Shown in pieces: positions 17,530 to 26,610 of a stretch of DNA of 64,000 nucleotides. Below the pieces are notes generated by a model that was given only the letters and a program-made list of their open reading frames with translations, was not told where the DNA came from and did not search any database. Source of the stretch: Chitinophaga costaii (GTDB taxonomy: Bacteria; Bacteroidota; Bacteroidia; Chitinophagales; Chitinophagaceae); assembly GCF_900094705.1 (NCBI RefSeq), contig NZ_FMAR01000001.1:248001-312000 (forward strand), read 5' to 3'. A program made the position numbers and the translations under genes. How positions within the stretch are numbered: position 1 is the stretch's first letter; every line of letters begins with the position of its first letter.

Positions 17530-20346
17530 TTATCCCTCCAGATTTTTTAACACTTTTGCAATATTTACGCCTTTACCCAGCACGGGCTTAAACAAATCGC
17601 CTTCTGCCTGCACGCGGGCCAGGGCGTTGTGAATGGTAAAGTCTTTCATGCGCAATCCTTTTTTAACTTCCTCCCAGTGCAGGGGCATGGATACAGTAGC
17701 GCCGGGTTTGGGCCGCAGGGAATAAGGCGCAGCCAGCGTGGCCTTGGCGCGGTTCTGTAAATAATCGATATAGATCTTGCCTCGCCGCTTGTTGGTCATG
17801 CGTTCTATACTGGTAAACCCTGGCAACTCCTGCTGTACCTGGTGAGCAATGAACTTGCCAAACAACTGGCATTCATCGTAGGTATATTTTGCCGCCAATG
17901 GAATGTATATATGCATGCCGGTAGATCCGGAGGTTTTGATATAAGCTGGCACCTTCATCTGATCCAGCAGTTGCTTGGTTACTAGTGCCGTTTGTATCAC
18001 CTGTTCAAAGGTGTTTTTATCATCGGGGTCCAGGTCTATGATGCACCAGTCGGGGTTTTCGGGCGTTGTAATGGTGCTGTTCCACGGGTTCATTTCAATA
18101 GCGCCCAGGTTGGCCATATACAACAGGCCGGCCTCGTTTTCCACCACCATAAAATTTTTATCTGCACCCTCATTAGTGTGGTAGGGAAACTGTTTAATCC
18201 ATTCCGGTGCCTTGCCGGTCACGTCTTTTTGGTAAAAGCTCTGGCCATTAATACCATTGGGAAAACGGTTCAGCGATTGCGGACGGTTTACCAGGTAAGG
18301 CAAAATATAGGGTGCCACCTGGTAGTAATAATTCAGCATATCGCGTTTGGTAACGCCTTCACCGGGCCAGTATTCTTTACCAAGGTGGGTAAAGGATAGC
18401 GGGTGGCCATTTACATTTTTTACCTGTGTTTCTTCGGAGGGGTTCAATAATGTTTTAGGCATCTTAGCAGTAGATGGGTGTAAAAAACCAGCAGGGTTTT
18501 TAAGCGCAGCCTTTTTAGTGGGGGTACTCGCGGGGGCCTTCGCGGCGGCTGGGTGGGCTTGGGGCGTTTTTTCTTCCACTACCTCTTCGGTATTGACCGC
18601 GCGTTCCCGGGTTACGTCTTTCGCCTTTTTATCTTCGCGCAGGCCTTCAAAAGAGGGGTGGCGCATCACGCCTTCACTGGTCATCTCAGCATAACTTACT
18701 TCGCACACCAGTTTTGGCTTCAGCCAGAAAGCTTCCGCATGCGGCGGATGGGGGCGGAAGCGGGAGGGCTTGTTTACCGAAGGCGTTTCTGCAAAAGGCG
18801 ATTTGCTGGTGAGCAAGGGGGTAAATAAGGCCATCATGTCCTGCTGTTTTTTATCACTAAAGCCAGTACCGATTTTGCCAGTGTATTGCAACTTCCCGTT
18901 TTCATACACACCTACCAGCAGGGCGCTGAATGTTTTTACCGTGCCTTCGTTGCGGGTAAATCCGCCAATCACCATTTCCTGTCTTTGGTTCACTTTTAAC
19001 TTTAGCCAATCCCGGCTGCGGGCGCCGGGTTGATAAGTGCTGTTGGCCCTTTTGGCCACAATGCCTTCCAGGCCCATTTGTGCGGCGGCGGCCAGCAGTT
19101 CGGTGGCGGTGGTGTCGAAATTATCACTGAAGCGAATGGGCCCTTCCGGGGGCATCAACTCTTTTAGCAACGCGCGGCGTTGCAGCAGCGGCCACCCGGT
19201 AAGATCATGCCCATCCAGCCACAGGAGGTCAAACACATAGTACACCAGATCGCCATCGGCCTCGCTACGCCAGTTTTGCAGGGAGCCAAACTGCGATACG
19301 CCGGCTTCATTGAGTACGGCAATTTCCCCATCCACCACGGCATGTATACCCCAAGCCTTTACGGCATCGTAAATGGGGTAAAACTTTTCGTTGAAGGTTT
19401 TGCCATTGCGGGAAATAAGATTTGTATTTTTTGGATGGATCAATGCCAGGGCGCGGTAGCCATCCCATTTTACTTCGTAGATCCATCCCGGATCATCGAA
19501 AGGTGCGTTAACGAGGGTGGCCAGCATGGGGGCTATGGTTTCGGGGAAAGGGGCTACGGGCGCTCCTTGCCAGTCCGGCTTTTGGGGGGTGGCATTCTTC
19601 GGTTTTTTTGCTGCTGCAGAGCGGCTGCTGCGGGTGCCTGCCTTAGCGGCTTTCACCGGTTTTTCTGCTGGCGTGGCGGGGGTGCCTGCCTTGGCGGCTT
19701 TCTTTTTTTCCAGGGCGGCTACAGCGGCTACATTATCTGCTGCACGGTGTTTTTTGCCAAGGGTATGCGTGGAGGAAGCAGCCATTTTTTCCAGGGTATT
19801 CCCAGACACCACCGATTTATTTTGTTGCGTAATGTCTTTTACGGAGGCATAGGCGTCGCGGTGTTTTATCAGCAACCAGGCATTTTCCTCCCCACCTTTG
19901 GTACGCACCAGGGCGTATTCTCCCTGTAGTTTCTGGCCATGCAGGATAATTTTCAGTGAGCCGTCTTTCCATTCCTGCAAGAGCAGCTTTTCCTGTGCAG
20001 CGCGGCCCTTGGTGGGGGTAATGGGTTCGTAGGTACCCTGGTCCCACACGATAACCGTACCGGCGCCGTAGTTACCCTGTGGGATGATGCCTTCAAAGTC
20101 TTTGTAATCGTAGGGATGATCTTCTACCATCATAGCCAGCCTTTTCACAGCAGGGTCTGTAGACGGACCTTTGGGCACTGCCCAGCTCTTTAACACCCCA
20201 TCCATTTCCAAGCGAAAATCGTAATGCAGGTGGGAGGCCGCGTGCTGCTGGATTACAAAAACCAGGGCCTTACCACGGCCCTTACCTCCAGTAGGCTCCG
20301 GGGTCTGGTCAAAACTGCGCTTCTGCTTATATTTAGCCAGGCTCAT
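17530..20346 (-). CDS. ligD: DNA ligase D (phosphoesterase-ligase-polymerase)
   Basis: A 938-residue multidomain end-joining enzyme. The 3'-phosphoesterase domain (about 1-175) has His35, His41, Asp43 and Arg45 with the spacing of the characterised Pseudomonas domain. The ATP-dependent ligase domain (about 265-560) carries motif I KWDGYR with catalytic Lys293. The primase-like polymerase domain (about 640-938) has DLDPDD with Asp771/Asp773 and a third Asp near 861. Two Lys/Ala/Pro-rich linkers (about 205-260 and 585-640) join the domains. It usually works with Ku in non-homologous end joining; no Ku gene is in this window. It diverges from a thioesterase gene. Confidence 0.96.
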   Translation of the reverse strand: MSLAKYKQKRSFDQTPEPTGGKGRGKALVFVIQQHAASHLHYDFRLEMDGVLKSWAVPKGPSTDPAVKRLAMMVEDHPYDYKDFEGIIPQGNYGAGTVIVWDQGTYEPITPTKGRAAQEKLLLQEWKDGSLKIILHGQKLQGEYALVRTKGGEENAWLLIKHRDAYASVKDITQQNKSVVSGNTLEKMAASSTHTLGKKHRAADNVAAVAALEKKKAAKAGTPATPAEKPVKAAKAGTRSSRSAAAKKPKNATPQKPDWQGAPVAPFPETIAPMLATLVNAPFDDPGWIYEVKWDGYRALALIHPKNTNLISRNGKTFNEKFYPIYDAVKAWGIHAVVDGEIAVLNEAGVSQFGSLQNWRSEADGDLVYYVFDLLWLDGHDLTGWPLLQRRALLKELMPPEGPIRFSDNFDTTATELLAAAAQMGLEGIVAKRANSTYQPGARSRDWLKLKVNQRQEMVIGGFTRNEGTVKTFSALLVGVYENGKLQYTGKIGTGFSDKKQQDMMALFTPLLTSKSPFAETPSVNKPSRFRPHPPHAEAFWLKPKLVCEVSYAEMTSEGVMRHPSFEGLREDKKAKDVTRERAVNTEEVVEEKTPQAHPAAAKAPASTPTKKAALKNPAGFLHPSTAKMPKTLLNPSEETQVKNVNGHPLSFTHLGKEYWPGEGVTKRDMLNYYYQVAPYILPYLVNRPQSLNRFPNGINGQSFYQKDVTGKAPEWIKQFPYHTNEGADKNFMVVENEAGLLYMANLGAIEMNPWNSTITTPENPDWCIIDLDPDDKNTFEQVIQTALVTKQLLDQMKVPAYIKTSGSTGMHIYIPLAAKYTYDECQLFGKFIAHQVQQELPGFTSIERMTNKRRGKIYIDYLQNRAKATLAAPYSLRPKPGATVSMPLHWEEVKKGLRMKDFTIHNALARVQAEGDLFKPVLGKGVNIAKVLKNLEG

Positions 20347-20422
20347 ACGCGTAGGTTTGGGGAAATCACTACAAAAGTCTGACCAATTAGCGATCTTTGC
20401 CGCCGGACAATATCAACGCAAG

Positions 20423-20815
20423 ATGAACTTTTATACACGCAAATGGGTAAAACCGGAAGACCTGAATGCCCACTGTACCTTATTCGGCGGCAGCCTGCTG
20501 CGCTGGATTGATGAGGAAGCCGCTATTTATTCAATCATTCAACTAGGCACCACCCGCTGTGTGACCAAGTATATGTCGGAGATCAATTTTATTAATAGCG
20601 CGTTACAGGGCGATATTATTGAACTGGGCATCAAAGCCACTCACTTTGGCCGCACCTCGCTCACGCTGATGTGTGAAGTGCGCAATAAGATTACGCGCAA
20701 AAGCATTCTCACGGTAGATAAAATGGTGTTTGTGACGGTAGACGAAGAAGGCCGCCCCTGGCCCCACGGCAGAACGGAAATTACGTATACGGACGAAAGA
20801 CTGCGGGAAGAATAA
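20423..20815 (+). CDS. Acyl-CoA thioesterase, hotdog fold
   Basis: 130 residues from ATG 20423; the upstream in-frame Met at 20357 would put the start almost on that of ligD. The sequence is a single hotdog domain of the acyl-CoA hydrolase (YciA-like) type: the catalytic motif N-A-H-C-T-L-F-G-G (about 14-22) with the helix LLRWIDEEAA, then the beta-sheet with FIN...GDIIELGI. It hydrolyses acyl-CoA to the free acid and CoA; chain preference cannot be read. Single gene with its promoter in the short divergent region shared with ligD. Confidence 0.87.
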   Translation: MNFYTRKWVKPEDLNAHCTLFGGSLLRWIDEEAAIYSIIQLGTTRCVTKYMSEINFINSALQGDIIELGIKATHFGRTSLTLMCEVRNKITRKSILTVDKMVFVTVDEEGRPWPHGRTEITYTDERLREE

Positions 20816-20842
20816 GGCGAACATAAACGCCCGGTGGCAGTA

Positions 20843-21256
20843 CTAATACAACGCTTCCAGCTCGTCCCTGGTGAGTGCGTGGTACCAGTTTTGTAATTGA
20901 TGCACGTGCACCAGGGGCAGGCCATACGGCACCAGGCCAATCGGAGAATCGGTATGGGGTTGGAAAATATGGTTACTGTATTTTACATGCACACTGCTGA
21001 TGCGGTTGTATTTCAGCGAATACATATCCGGGTCTTCCTGGTAGGCCGGATCGCCGGCCAGAAATCCAAAGCTGCGTAGCAAGTCCAGGTCCAGGATGCA
21101 GGGATTGGCTTTTTGCAAGGTAATTTTACTTTGGGGCAGGCTGGTATTGTAAAGGTATCCGTTGTAAATGCCTTCCACCTGGAACGCCTGTTCTATCATG
21201 TTGTAATCGTAGTACCACACGTAATTGCCAATGCGGATATCTGCTGGGTCGATCAT
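20843..21256 (-). CDS. Hypothetical protein, Bacteroidota type
   Basis: 137 residues if started at ATG 21256 (MIDPADIRIGNYVWY); a GTG at 21301 would add 15 residues. Proteins beginning with a similar D-I-R-I-G-N-Y-V segment and ending with an H-Q-L-Q-N-W-Y-H-A-L-T-x-x-E-L motif are common hypothetical proteins in this phylum. No signal peptide or membrane segment; many Tyr residues and a beta-rich pattern. Function unknown. Convergent with the thioesterase gene, 27 bp apart. Confidence 0.7.
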   Translation of the reverse strand: MIDPADIRIGNYVWYYDYNMIEQAFQVEGIYNGYLYNTSLPQSKITLQKANPCILDLDLLRSFGFLAGDPAYQEDPDMYSLKYNRISSVHVKYSNHIFQPHTDSPIGLVPYGLPLVHVHQLQNWYHALTRDELEALY

Positions 21257-21338
21257 GCCATTTATTTTGCCATCGCGGTAAAGGTAAGCATCTGTCCGCA
21301 CTTAGGCAGTCTATCTATTTCACCTTACATTTAACCTT

Positions 21339-22082
21339 ATGAAACCTACAGAACGTTTCTCTAACCGGGTAGATAATTACGTGAAATACCGCCCCACCTA
21401 CCCTGCCGCCCTGCTGCAATTCATGCAACAGGTTTTTGCACTGCGGCAGCACAGTCCCATTGCAGATGTGGGGGCAGGTACCGGCATACTCACGGCCCTG
21501 TTATTGCAGGATGGCTACGAAGTTTTTGCCGTAGAACCCAATGATAACATGCGGCAGTCTGCCAACCAGCAGCTTTCCCATTTCGAACATTTTCATAGCA
21601 TCAACGGCAGCGGCGAAGCTACCACCCTGCCCAATGGCAGTGTGGACCTGGTAACGGTGGCCCAGGCCTTTCATTGGTTGCAACCCGATAAAGCGCGCCA
21701 GGAATTTTTACGCATTTTAAAACCTGGCGGCCACATAGCGCTGATCTGGAACCTGCGCACTACCCACACGCCTTTTGAACAGGCCTTTGAAGATATTAAA
21801 CAAAAGTACGGTCATAATTACACTGGCATCCGCAAAAGCCACGACCCAGAGTTAAAGGGCTTCTTCGGCGATCTTGGGCTGGCAGAAAAAACCTTTACCC
21901 ACTCCATGCGCATGGATCTCCCCGCCCTGAAAGGCCAATTGCTTTCTTCGTCTTTTATGCCGCTGGAAACAGACCCCACTTTTGTTAACGTAATGGAAGA
22001 ACTGGAAGCAGCGTTTGCGCAATACCAGGAAAATGGACTGGTCACCATTACGTATGATACCAAGCTGCATTATAATCCCTAA
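21339..22082 (+). CDS. Class I SAM-dependent methyltransferase
   Basis: 247 residues. Motif I DVGAGTGILTA (about 45-55), the acidic residue ending strand 2 (VEPND) and the post-motif (VDLVTVAQAFHWL) define a class I Rossmann-fold methyltransferase of the methyltransf_11/25 type, here with the F-H-W-L sequence common in the trans-aconitate methyltransferase-like branch. The substrate is unknown. It starts about 80 bp from the divergent hypothetical gene and appears monocistronic. Confidence 0.9.
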   Translation: MKPTERFSNRVDNYVKYRPTYPAALLQFMQQVFALRQHSPIADVGAGTGILTALLLQDGYEVFAVEPNDNMRQSANQQLSHFEHFHSINGSGEATTLPNGSVDLVTVAQAFHWLQPDKARQEFLRILKPGGHIALIWNLRTTHTPFEQAFEDIKQKYGHNYTGIRKSHDPELKGFFGDLGLAEKTFTHSMRMDLPALKGQLLSSSFMPLETDPTFVNVMEELEAAFAQYQENGLVTITYDTKLHYNP

Positions 22083-22358
22083 TTATCCCCTCCCCACACT
22101 GCTGTATACACCCCGCGCCTGCCTGGCCAGCTTATGCGCGGATAGCTGCGCTTTACCATGCAATAATCCTATCCCTCCGCAGGATAGCGCAGGATAGTTT
22201 CAACAGATTAAGGGTTTACTTTGTGTCAGGGTATGGACCTCTTTCTGGAAACATATCACTGCTTACATTCCACGTCATCAAACGGATCAAACCAATTGCT
22301 TATTCCACCGTCTACCTGGCAACCCTGCCAGTGTAACTGCTCTCACAAAAAATAATCG

Positions 22359-25103
22359 ATGAAAAATTCCATCGCGCTTGTAATTGCCTGCACGCTTTTA
22401 CTTTCCTTTACCCACCGCAGCACCCCTTCGATCATGCGCCTGCGTTGCGAATACGCAGACCAGCCACAAGGCATAGACATTACCACCCCCCGCCTCAGTT
22501 GGGAGTTGCAAAGCTCCGCCCGTGGTGTAAGGCAAACCGCTTACCAGATTATGGTGGCCAGCAGCCTGCAAGCCCTCAACAGGGAGCATCCCGACCTGTG
22601 GGACTCCAAACAAGTAAACACGGCTCAATCCCTCAATATCCCTTACGCCGGCAAGCCCCTTACCACTGGCATGCACTGCTTTTGGAAAGTAAAGGTGTGG
22701 ACACAGGATGGTAAAAGCTCCGGCTGGAGCTCCCCCGCTTCCTGGACTATGGGCCTGTTGCAACCCAGCGATTGGAAAGCTATGTGGATAGGACTAGACA
22801 GCACCTTTGCCTGGGAACGACCAAAGGATACGGCCACCCGCCTCTCCGCCCGCTACCTGCGCAAAGATTTTGCAGTGAACAAAAAAGTAAAACAAGCAAC
22901 CGCATATATCAGCGGACTGGGTTTGTACGAACTGTATATAAACGGGCAAAAGACCGGCCACCAGGTAATGGCCCCCGGCCCTACCGAGTATAATAAACGC
23001 GTTTTTTATAACACCTTCGACATTACTCCGCAATTACAATCCGGCCAAAACACCATCGGCGTTATCCTGGGTAATGGCCGCTTTTTTACCATGCGCAGCG
23101 ACAACATTACTAACTACGGCTTTCCAAAACTGCTTTGCCAACTCAATATTACCTACGAGGATGGCAGCACCACCCAGGTAGTAAGCGATGAAAGCTGGAA
23201 AGTTACAGCTGCCGGACCTATCGTGGCGAATAACGAATACGATGGTGAAACATACGACGCTACCAAAGAACTTACCGGCTGGAACCAGCCTGGCTACGAT
23301 GCCAGTGCCTGGCTGCCCGCCCAAGGGGTGCAAAAACCCTGCGATAAAGTAGTAGCACAACTCAATAATAACATAACCATCATGGACACGGTAAAAGCCG
23401 TGCGCCGCATTGCACTAAAACCAGGCGTATTTATTTTCGACATGGGCCAGAACATGGTAGGCTGGATACACCTGCGGGTAAAAGGCAACCGGGGCAACCA
23501 GGTACAACTGCGTTTTGCAGAACGCCTGCAAAAAGATAGCACGCTGTATACCGACAATCTCCGCTCTGCCAAGGTAACGGATACCTACACCCTGAAAGGC
23601 GGTGGTACCGAAATCTGGGAACCCCGCTTCTCCTATCACGGCTTCCGCTATGTGGAGGTAAGCGGCTACCCCGGAACACCCACCTTGGACGATTTGGAAG
23701 GAAGGGTGATCTATGATGAGATGAACAATACCGGCTACCTGGAAACGGGTAACGCTACCCTTAACCAGGTGTATAAAAACGCCTGGTGGGGCATTCGGGG
23801 AAATTACAGGGGCATGCCCACCGACTGCCCCCAGCGGGATGAACGTATGGGTTGGACCGGCGACCGCGTAACCGGCTCCCGCGGCGAGAGCTTTTTGTTT
23901 GATAATCACCTGCTCTATGCCAAATGGCTGCAAGACCTGGAAGACACACAAACCCCGGAAGGCAGCCTGCCGGATGTGGCCCCCAGCTACTGGAAAATAT
24001 ATTCCGATAACATGACATGGCCAGGTGCCTTTATTATAATCGCCAACATGCTGTATGAACAGTATGGCGACGATGCCCCCATACGCCAGCATTATCCCGC
24101 CATGAAAAAATGGATGACCTACATGCAGCAGCACTATATGAAGGATTATATACTGACCAAAGACACGTATGGCGACTGGTGCGTGCCGCCGGAATCGCCG
24201 GAAATGATCTTGTCCAAAGACCCTGCCCGCATTACTCCCGGCGAATTCCTGGGCACCAGCTTTTACTATCACCTGCTACAGCACATGCAACGCTTTGCAC
24301 GCCTTAGCGGGCAGGATGCCGATGTAGCCGCATATGCCGCACTGGCAGCAAAGGTGAAAGACGCTTTCCACCATAAATTTTACCACGCGGCACAAGGTTT
24401 TTATGCCAATAATACCCCTACCGCCAATATTTTCTCCCTGGCCTACGGCCTGGCGCCCGACAGTGTACAGGCCCGCGTGTTTAATAACGTGGCCACCAAA
24501 ACGATGACCGATTATAAAGGCCATATCAGCACAGGCCTGGTAGGCGCAGAATGGCTGATGCGCACCCTTACCCAATATGGCCGGGGAGACATTGCTTACC
24601 AACTGGCCACCAACACCACCTATCCCAGTTGGGGCTACATGGCTCAAAACGGTGCTACAACTATCTGGGAATTATGGAATGGCGATACTGCCAATCCAGG
24701 CATGAACTCTGGCAACCACGTGATGTTGCTCGGCGACCTGCTGATCTGGTGCTACCAGGATCTGGGCGCTATTGCTCCAGACACCAGCGCCGCCGGCTAT
24801 AAAAAAATTATCCTGAAACCACTGTTGGTAAAAGATCTTACCCATGTAACTGCCCGCTATCACAGCAGCTATGGATGGGTAAAAAGCGCCTGGGAAATAA
24901 AAGACCAGCACTTGCACTGGAACATTACCGTACCGGCCAATACTACCGCCACGGTGTACGTACCAACCACCTATGGCACACAGGTAACAGAAAACAATAA
25001 GGCCATTGCCACGGGCAATGCCAATGTGCAGTTTTTACGGCAGGAAAATGGCTTTGCCGTATATGCCGTAAACTCCGGCGATTATAGCTTCGCCACGCAA
25101 TAA
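22359..25103 (+). CDS. GH78 alpha-L-rhamnosidase, exported
   Basis: A 914-residue enzyme that releases terminal alpha-L-rhamnose from glycosides or pectic side chains. A signal peptide (about 1-22) precedes two N-terminal beta domains (RLRCEYADQPQGID start typical of Bac_rhamnosid_N), the concanavalin-like domain, the (alpha/alpha)6 barrel and a C-terminal beta domain. The signature DCPQRDERMGWTGD lies at 489-502, with the candidate general acid in the Asp494/Glu495 pair, and the second catalytic Glu is Glu771 in TIWELWNGD. No transporter genes adjoin it, so it is not in an obvious utilisation locus. Upstream 276 bp show nothing distinctive. Confidence 0.93.
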   Translation: MKNSIALVIACTLLLSFTHRSTPSIMRLRCEYADQPQGIDITTPRLSWELQSSARGVRQTAYQIMVASSLQALNREHPDLWDSKQVNTAQSLNIPYAGKPLTTGMHCFWKVKVWTQDGKSSGWSSPASWTMGLLQPSDWKAMWIGLDSTFAWERPKDTATRLSARYLRKDFAVNKKVKQATAYISGLGLYELYINGQKTGHQVMAPGPTEYNKRVFYNTFDITPQLQSGQNTIGVILGNGRFFTMRSDNITNYGFPKLLCQLNITYEDGSTTQVVSDESWKVTAAGPIVANNEYDGETYDATKELTGWNQPGYDASAWLPAQGVQKPCDKVVAQLNNNITIMDTVKAVRRIALKPGVFIFDMGQNMVGWIHLRVKGNRGNQVQLRFAERLQKDSTLYTDNLRSAKVTDTYTLKGGGTEIWEPRFSYHGFRYVEVSGYPGTPTLDDLEGRVIYDEMNNTGYLETGNATLNQVYKNAWWGIRGNYRGMPTDCPQRDERMGWTGDRVTGSRGESFLFDNHLLYAKWLQDLEDTQTPEGSLPDVAPSYWKIYSDNMTWPGAFIIIANMLYEQYGDDAPIRQHYPAMKKWMTYMQQHYMKDYILTKDTYGDWCVPPESPEMILSKDPARITPGEFLGTSFYYHLLQHMQRFARLSGQDADVAAYAALAAKVKDAFHHKFYHAAQGFYANNTPTANIFSLAYGLAPDSVQARVFNNVATKTMTDYKGHISTGLVGAEWLMRTLTQYGRGDIAYQLATNTTYPSWGYMAQNGATTIWELWNGDTANPGMNSGNHVMLLGDLLIWCYQDLGAIAPDTSAAGYKKIILKPLLVKDLTHVTARYHSSYGWVKSAWEIKDQHLHWNITVPANTTATVYVPTTYGTQVTENNKAIATGNANVQFLRQENGFAVYAVNSGDYSFATQ

Positions 25104-25114
25104 ACAGGCATAAC

Positions 25115-25528
25115 TTACGCCGTTACCTCGGCAGGTATTCCGGCAGCAGCAGCGCCCTTTTTACGGGAACTATTCAGCAGGCGCTGTTTGTGTTGTAACC
25201 CCCACTCGCGCATGGCGGATATAATATCCTTCACCGAAGCACTGTAGGGCGTTATGCTATACACCACCGTAACCGGTTTGGTAGGAAATACCTCGCGGGT
25301 AATGAATTCATTCAGTTCCAGGTCTTTCAGTTCTTTAGATAATATTTTGGGTGTAATGTCGCCCAGAATGCGCTGCAAGGCGGCAAAGCGCTGGGGGCCT
25401 TGTTCGGTAAGGGATATAATGATGGGCAGTTTCCACTTACCATTGAGAACGTACAAGGTGTCGCGCACCGCGTCCAGGCTTACTCTACAGATTTCCGCAC
25501 TATGCTCCGATGATGTGGAAAAGTTCAT
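25115..25528 (-). CDS. HxlR-family transcriptional regulator
   Basis: 137 residues from ATG 25528 (MNFSTSSEHSAEICRV); the longer frame to 25726 would run through the promoter and operator. A winged helix-turn-helix of HxlR type is clear: C-R-V at the start, LNGKWKLPIIISL, RFAALQRILGDITPKILSKELKDLE (recognition helix) and a wing with T-V-V-Y-S-I-T. HxlR proteins are dimers that often sense reactive carbonyls or electrophiles. A -7 promoter element and a pair of direct repeats lie immediately upstream (25559-25600), suggesting autoregulation. A Lys/Ala-rich tail ends the protein. Confidence 0.9.
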   Translation of the reverse strand: MNFSTSSEHSAEICRVSLDAVRDTLYVLNGKWKLPIIISLTEQGPQRFAALQRILGDITPKILSKELKDLELNEFITREVFPTKPVTVVYSITPYSASVKDIISAMREWGLQHKQRLLNSSRKKGAAAAGIPAEVTA

Positions 25529-25558
25529 GTGGGTTGGATTTAAATGAATACCTACACC

Positions 25559-25600
25559 AGTATCCTTTAGAATACTAGTATCTTTTAGAAAGCAAAGATA
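25559..25600 (-). promoter_or_regulatory. Promoter and repeated operator of the HxlR gene
   Basis: A TATCTTTG element (25593-25600, minus strand) fits TAnnTTTG. Next to it two copies of AGTATCYTTTAGAA (25559-25572 and 25577-25590, one mismatch) repeat with an 18-bp period, and the junction forms a near-palindrome around ACTAGT. They overlap the predicted transcription start, as expected for self-repression. Confidence 0.6.
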
Positions 25601-25656
25601 AACAAAAAATAATTCCAGGTGGGCAGGCAGCAGAGTAGAACGGGGAAATGAAAGTT

Positions 25657-26601
25657 TTACACCGTTACCAGTTTCAGGTGTACGGGCTGGCCAGGCAGGT
25701 GGGAAGCTGCCGTAGTGCATGCCCATACTACCTGGCCAGCTACCTCCACCTCCAGTAGATAGGTACTGCCCATAAACTGACGGGTTTTTATGATGCCCTT
25801 TACGCCTTTTGAGGCAAGTTGTATGTTTTCCGGGCGCACAAATGCTGGGGAGGTAGCTTTAACGCCCAGCGCCCGGAGCAGGTCGGGCGACAGCAGGTTG
25901 TATTTACCAAAAATGCCGGCCACGTAGGCATTCACCGGTGCCCGGTAAATAGTGATGGGCGGCCCTTGCTGCATTACCTCCCCGCCTTTCATCACGATCA
26001 CCTGGTCTGCCCAGGGCAAGATATCCAGGGGGTCGTGCGACACCAGCATGCAGGTGGTTTGTAACTGTTCGGTTACATCGCGTACTACTTCTTTTAAAAT
26101 GCCTTTGTGAATGAGGTCCAGGTTAGAGTAGGGTTCGTCCAGAATGAGCAGCCGGGGCGTATTTACCAGCAGGCGCGCCAGGGCGATGCGCTGCTTTTCT
26201 CCTCCAGACACCTGGTGGGTTTTGCGCCGCAGCAAATGACTGATGCGACAAATATCAAACAACTCCCGGGTGGAGGCTTCGGTGAGTTGGTTATCATAAT
26301 TGAGTACGTCTTCTACCCAATAATTTTCTTTTAACTCAAAGTGCTGGGAAAGATAGGCAATACCAGGCGTGACCATCATGAGCTTTTCTTCGGGGCCTTT
26401 TACACGCACCCCTTCCAGCAGTACCTCGCCCCCATCTGGCTGGGCCAGCCCCGCAATGATTTTCACCAGCGTGCTTTTGCCTGATCCAGATTCGCCAGCG
26501 ATGGCCAGTTTCTGCAACTTTTCCAGGGAGAAAGAAACCGGCAGCAATGTAAAATCGCTGCCGGTTCTTTTATATACGCCCTTAACTTCTATAAAACTCA
26601 T
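25657..26601 (-). CDS. ABC transporter ATP-binding protein with C-terminal TOBE-like domain
   Basis: 314 residues. Walker A is GESGSGKS (36-43), the signature VSGGEKQR, Walker B LLILDEPYSNLD and the H-loop LVSHD follow in order, so the ATPase is complete. The C-terminal 80 residues with FVRPENIQL and a beta-rich end resemble the TOBE/regulatory domain of PotA/ModC-type importers. No permease or binding protein is encoded near it. It begins 9 bp after the N-acetyltransferase gene and is probably cotranscribed with it. The transported compound is unknown. Confidence 0.88.
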   Translation of the reverse strand: MSFIEVKGVYKRTGSDFTLLPVSFSLEKLQKLAIAGESGSGKSTLVKIIAGLAQPDGGEVLLEGVRVKGPEEKLMMVTPGIAYLSQHFELKENYWVEDVLNYDNQLTEASTRELFDICRISHLLRRKTHQVSGGEKQRIALARLLVNTPRLLILDEPYSNLDLIHKGILKEVVRDVTEQLQTTCMLVSHDPLDILPWADQVIVMKGGEVMQQGPPITIYRAPVNAYVAGIFGKYNLLSPDLLRALGVKATSPAFVRPENIQLASKGVKGIIKTRQFMGSTYLLEVEVAGQVVWACTTAASHLPGQPVHLKLVTV

Positions 26602-26610
26602 GTAACAAAG

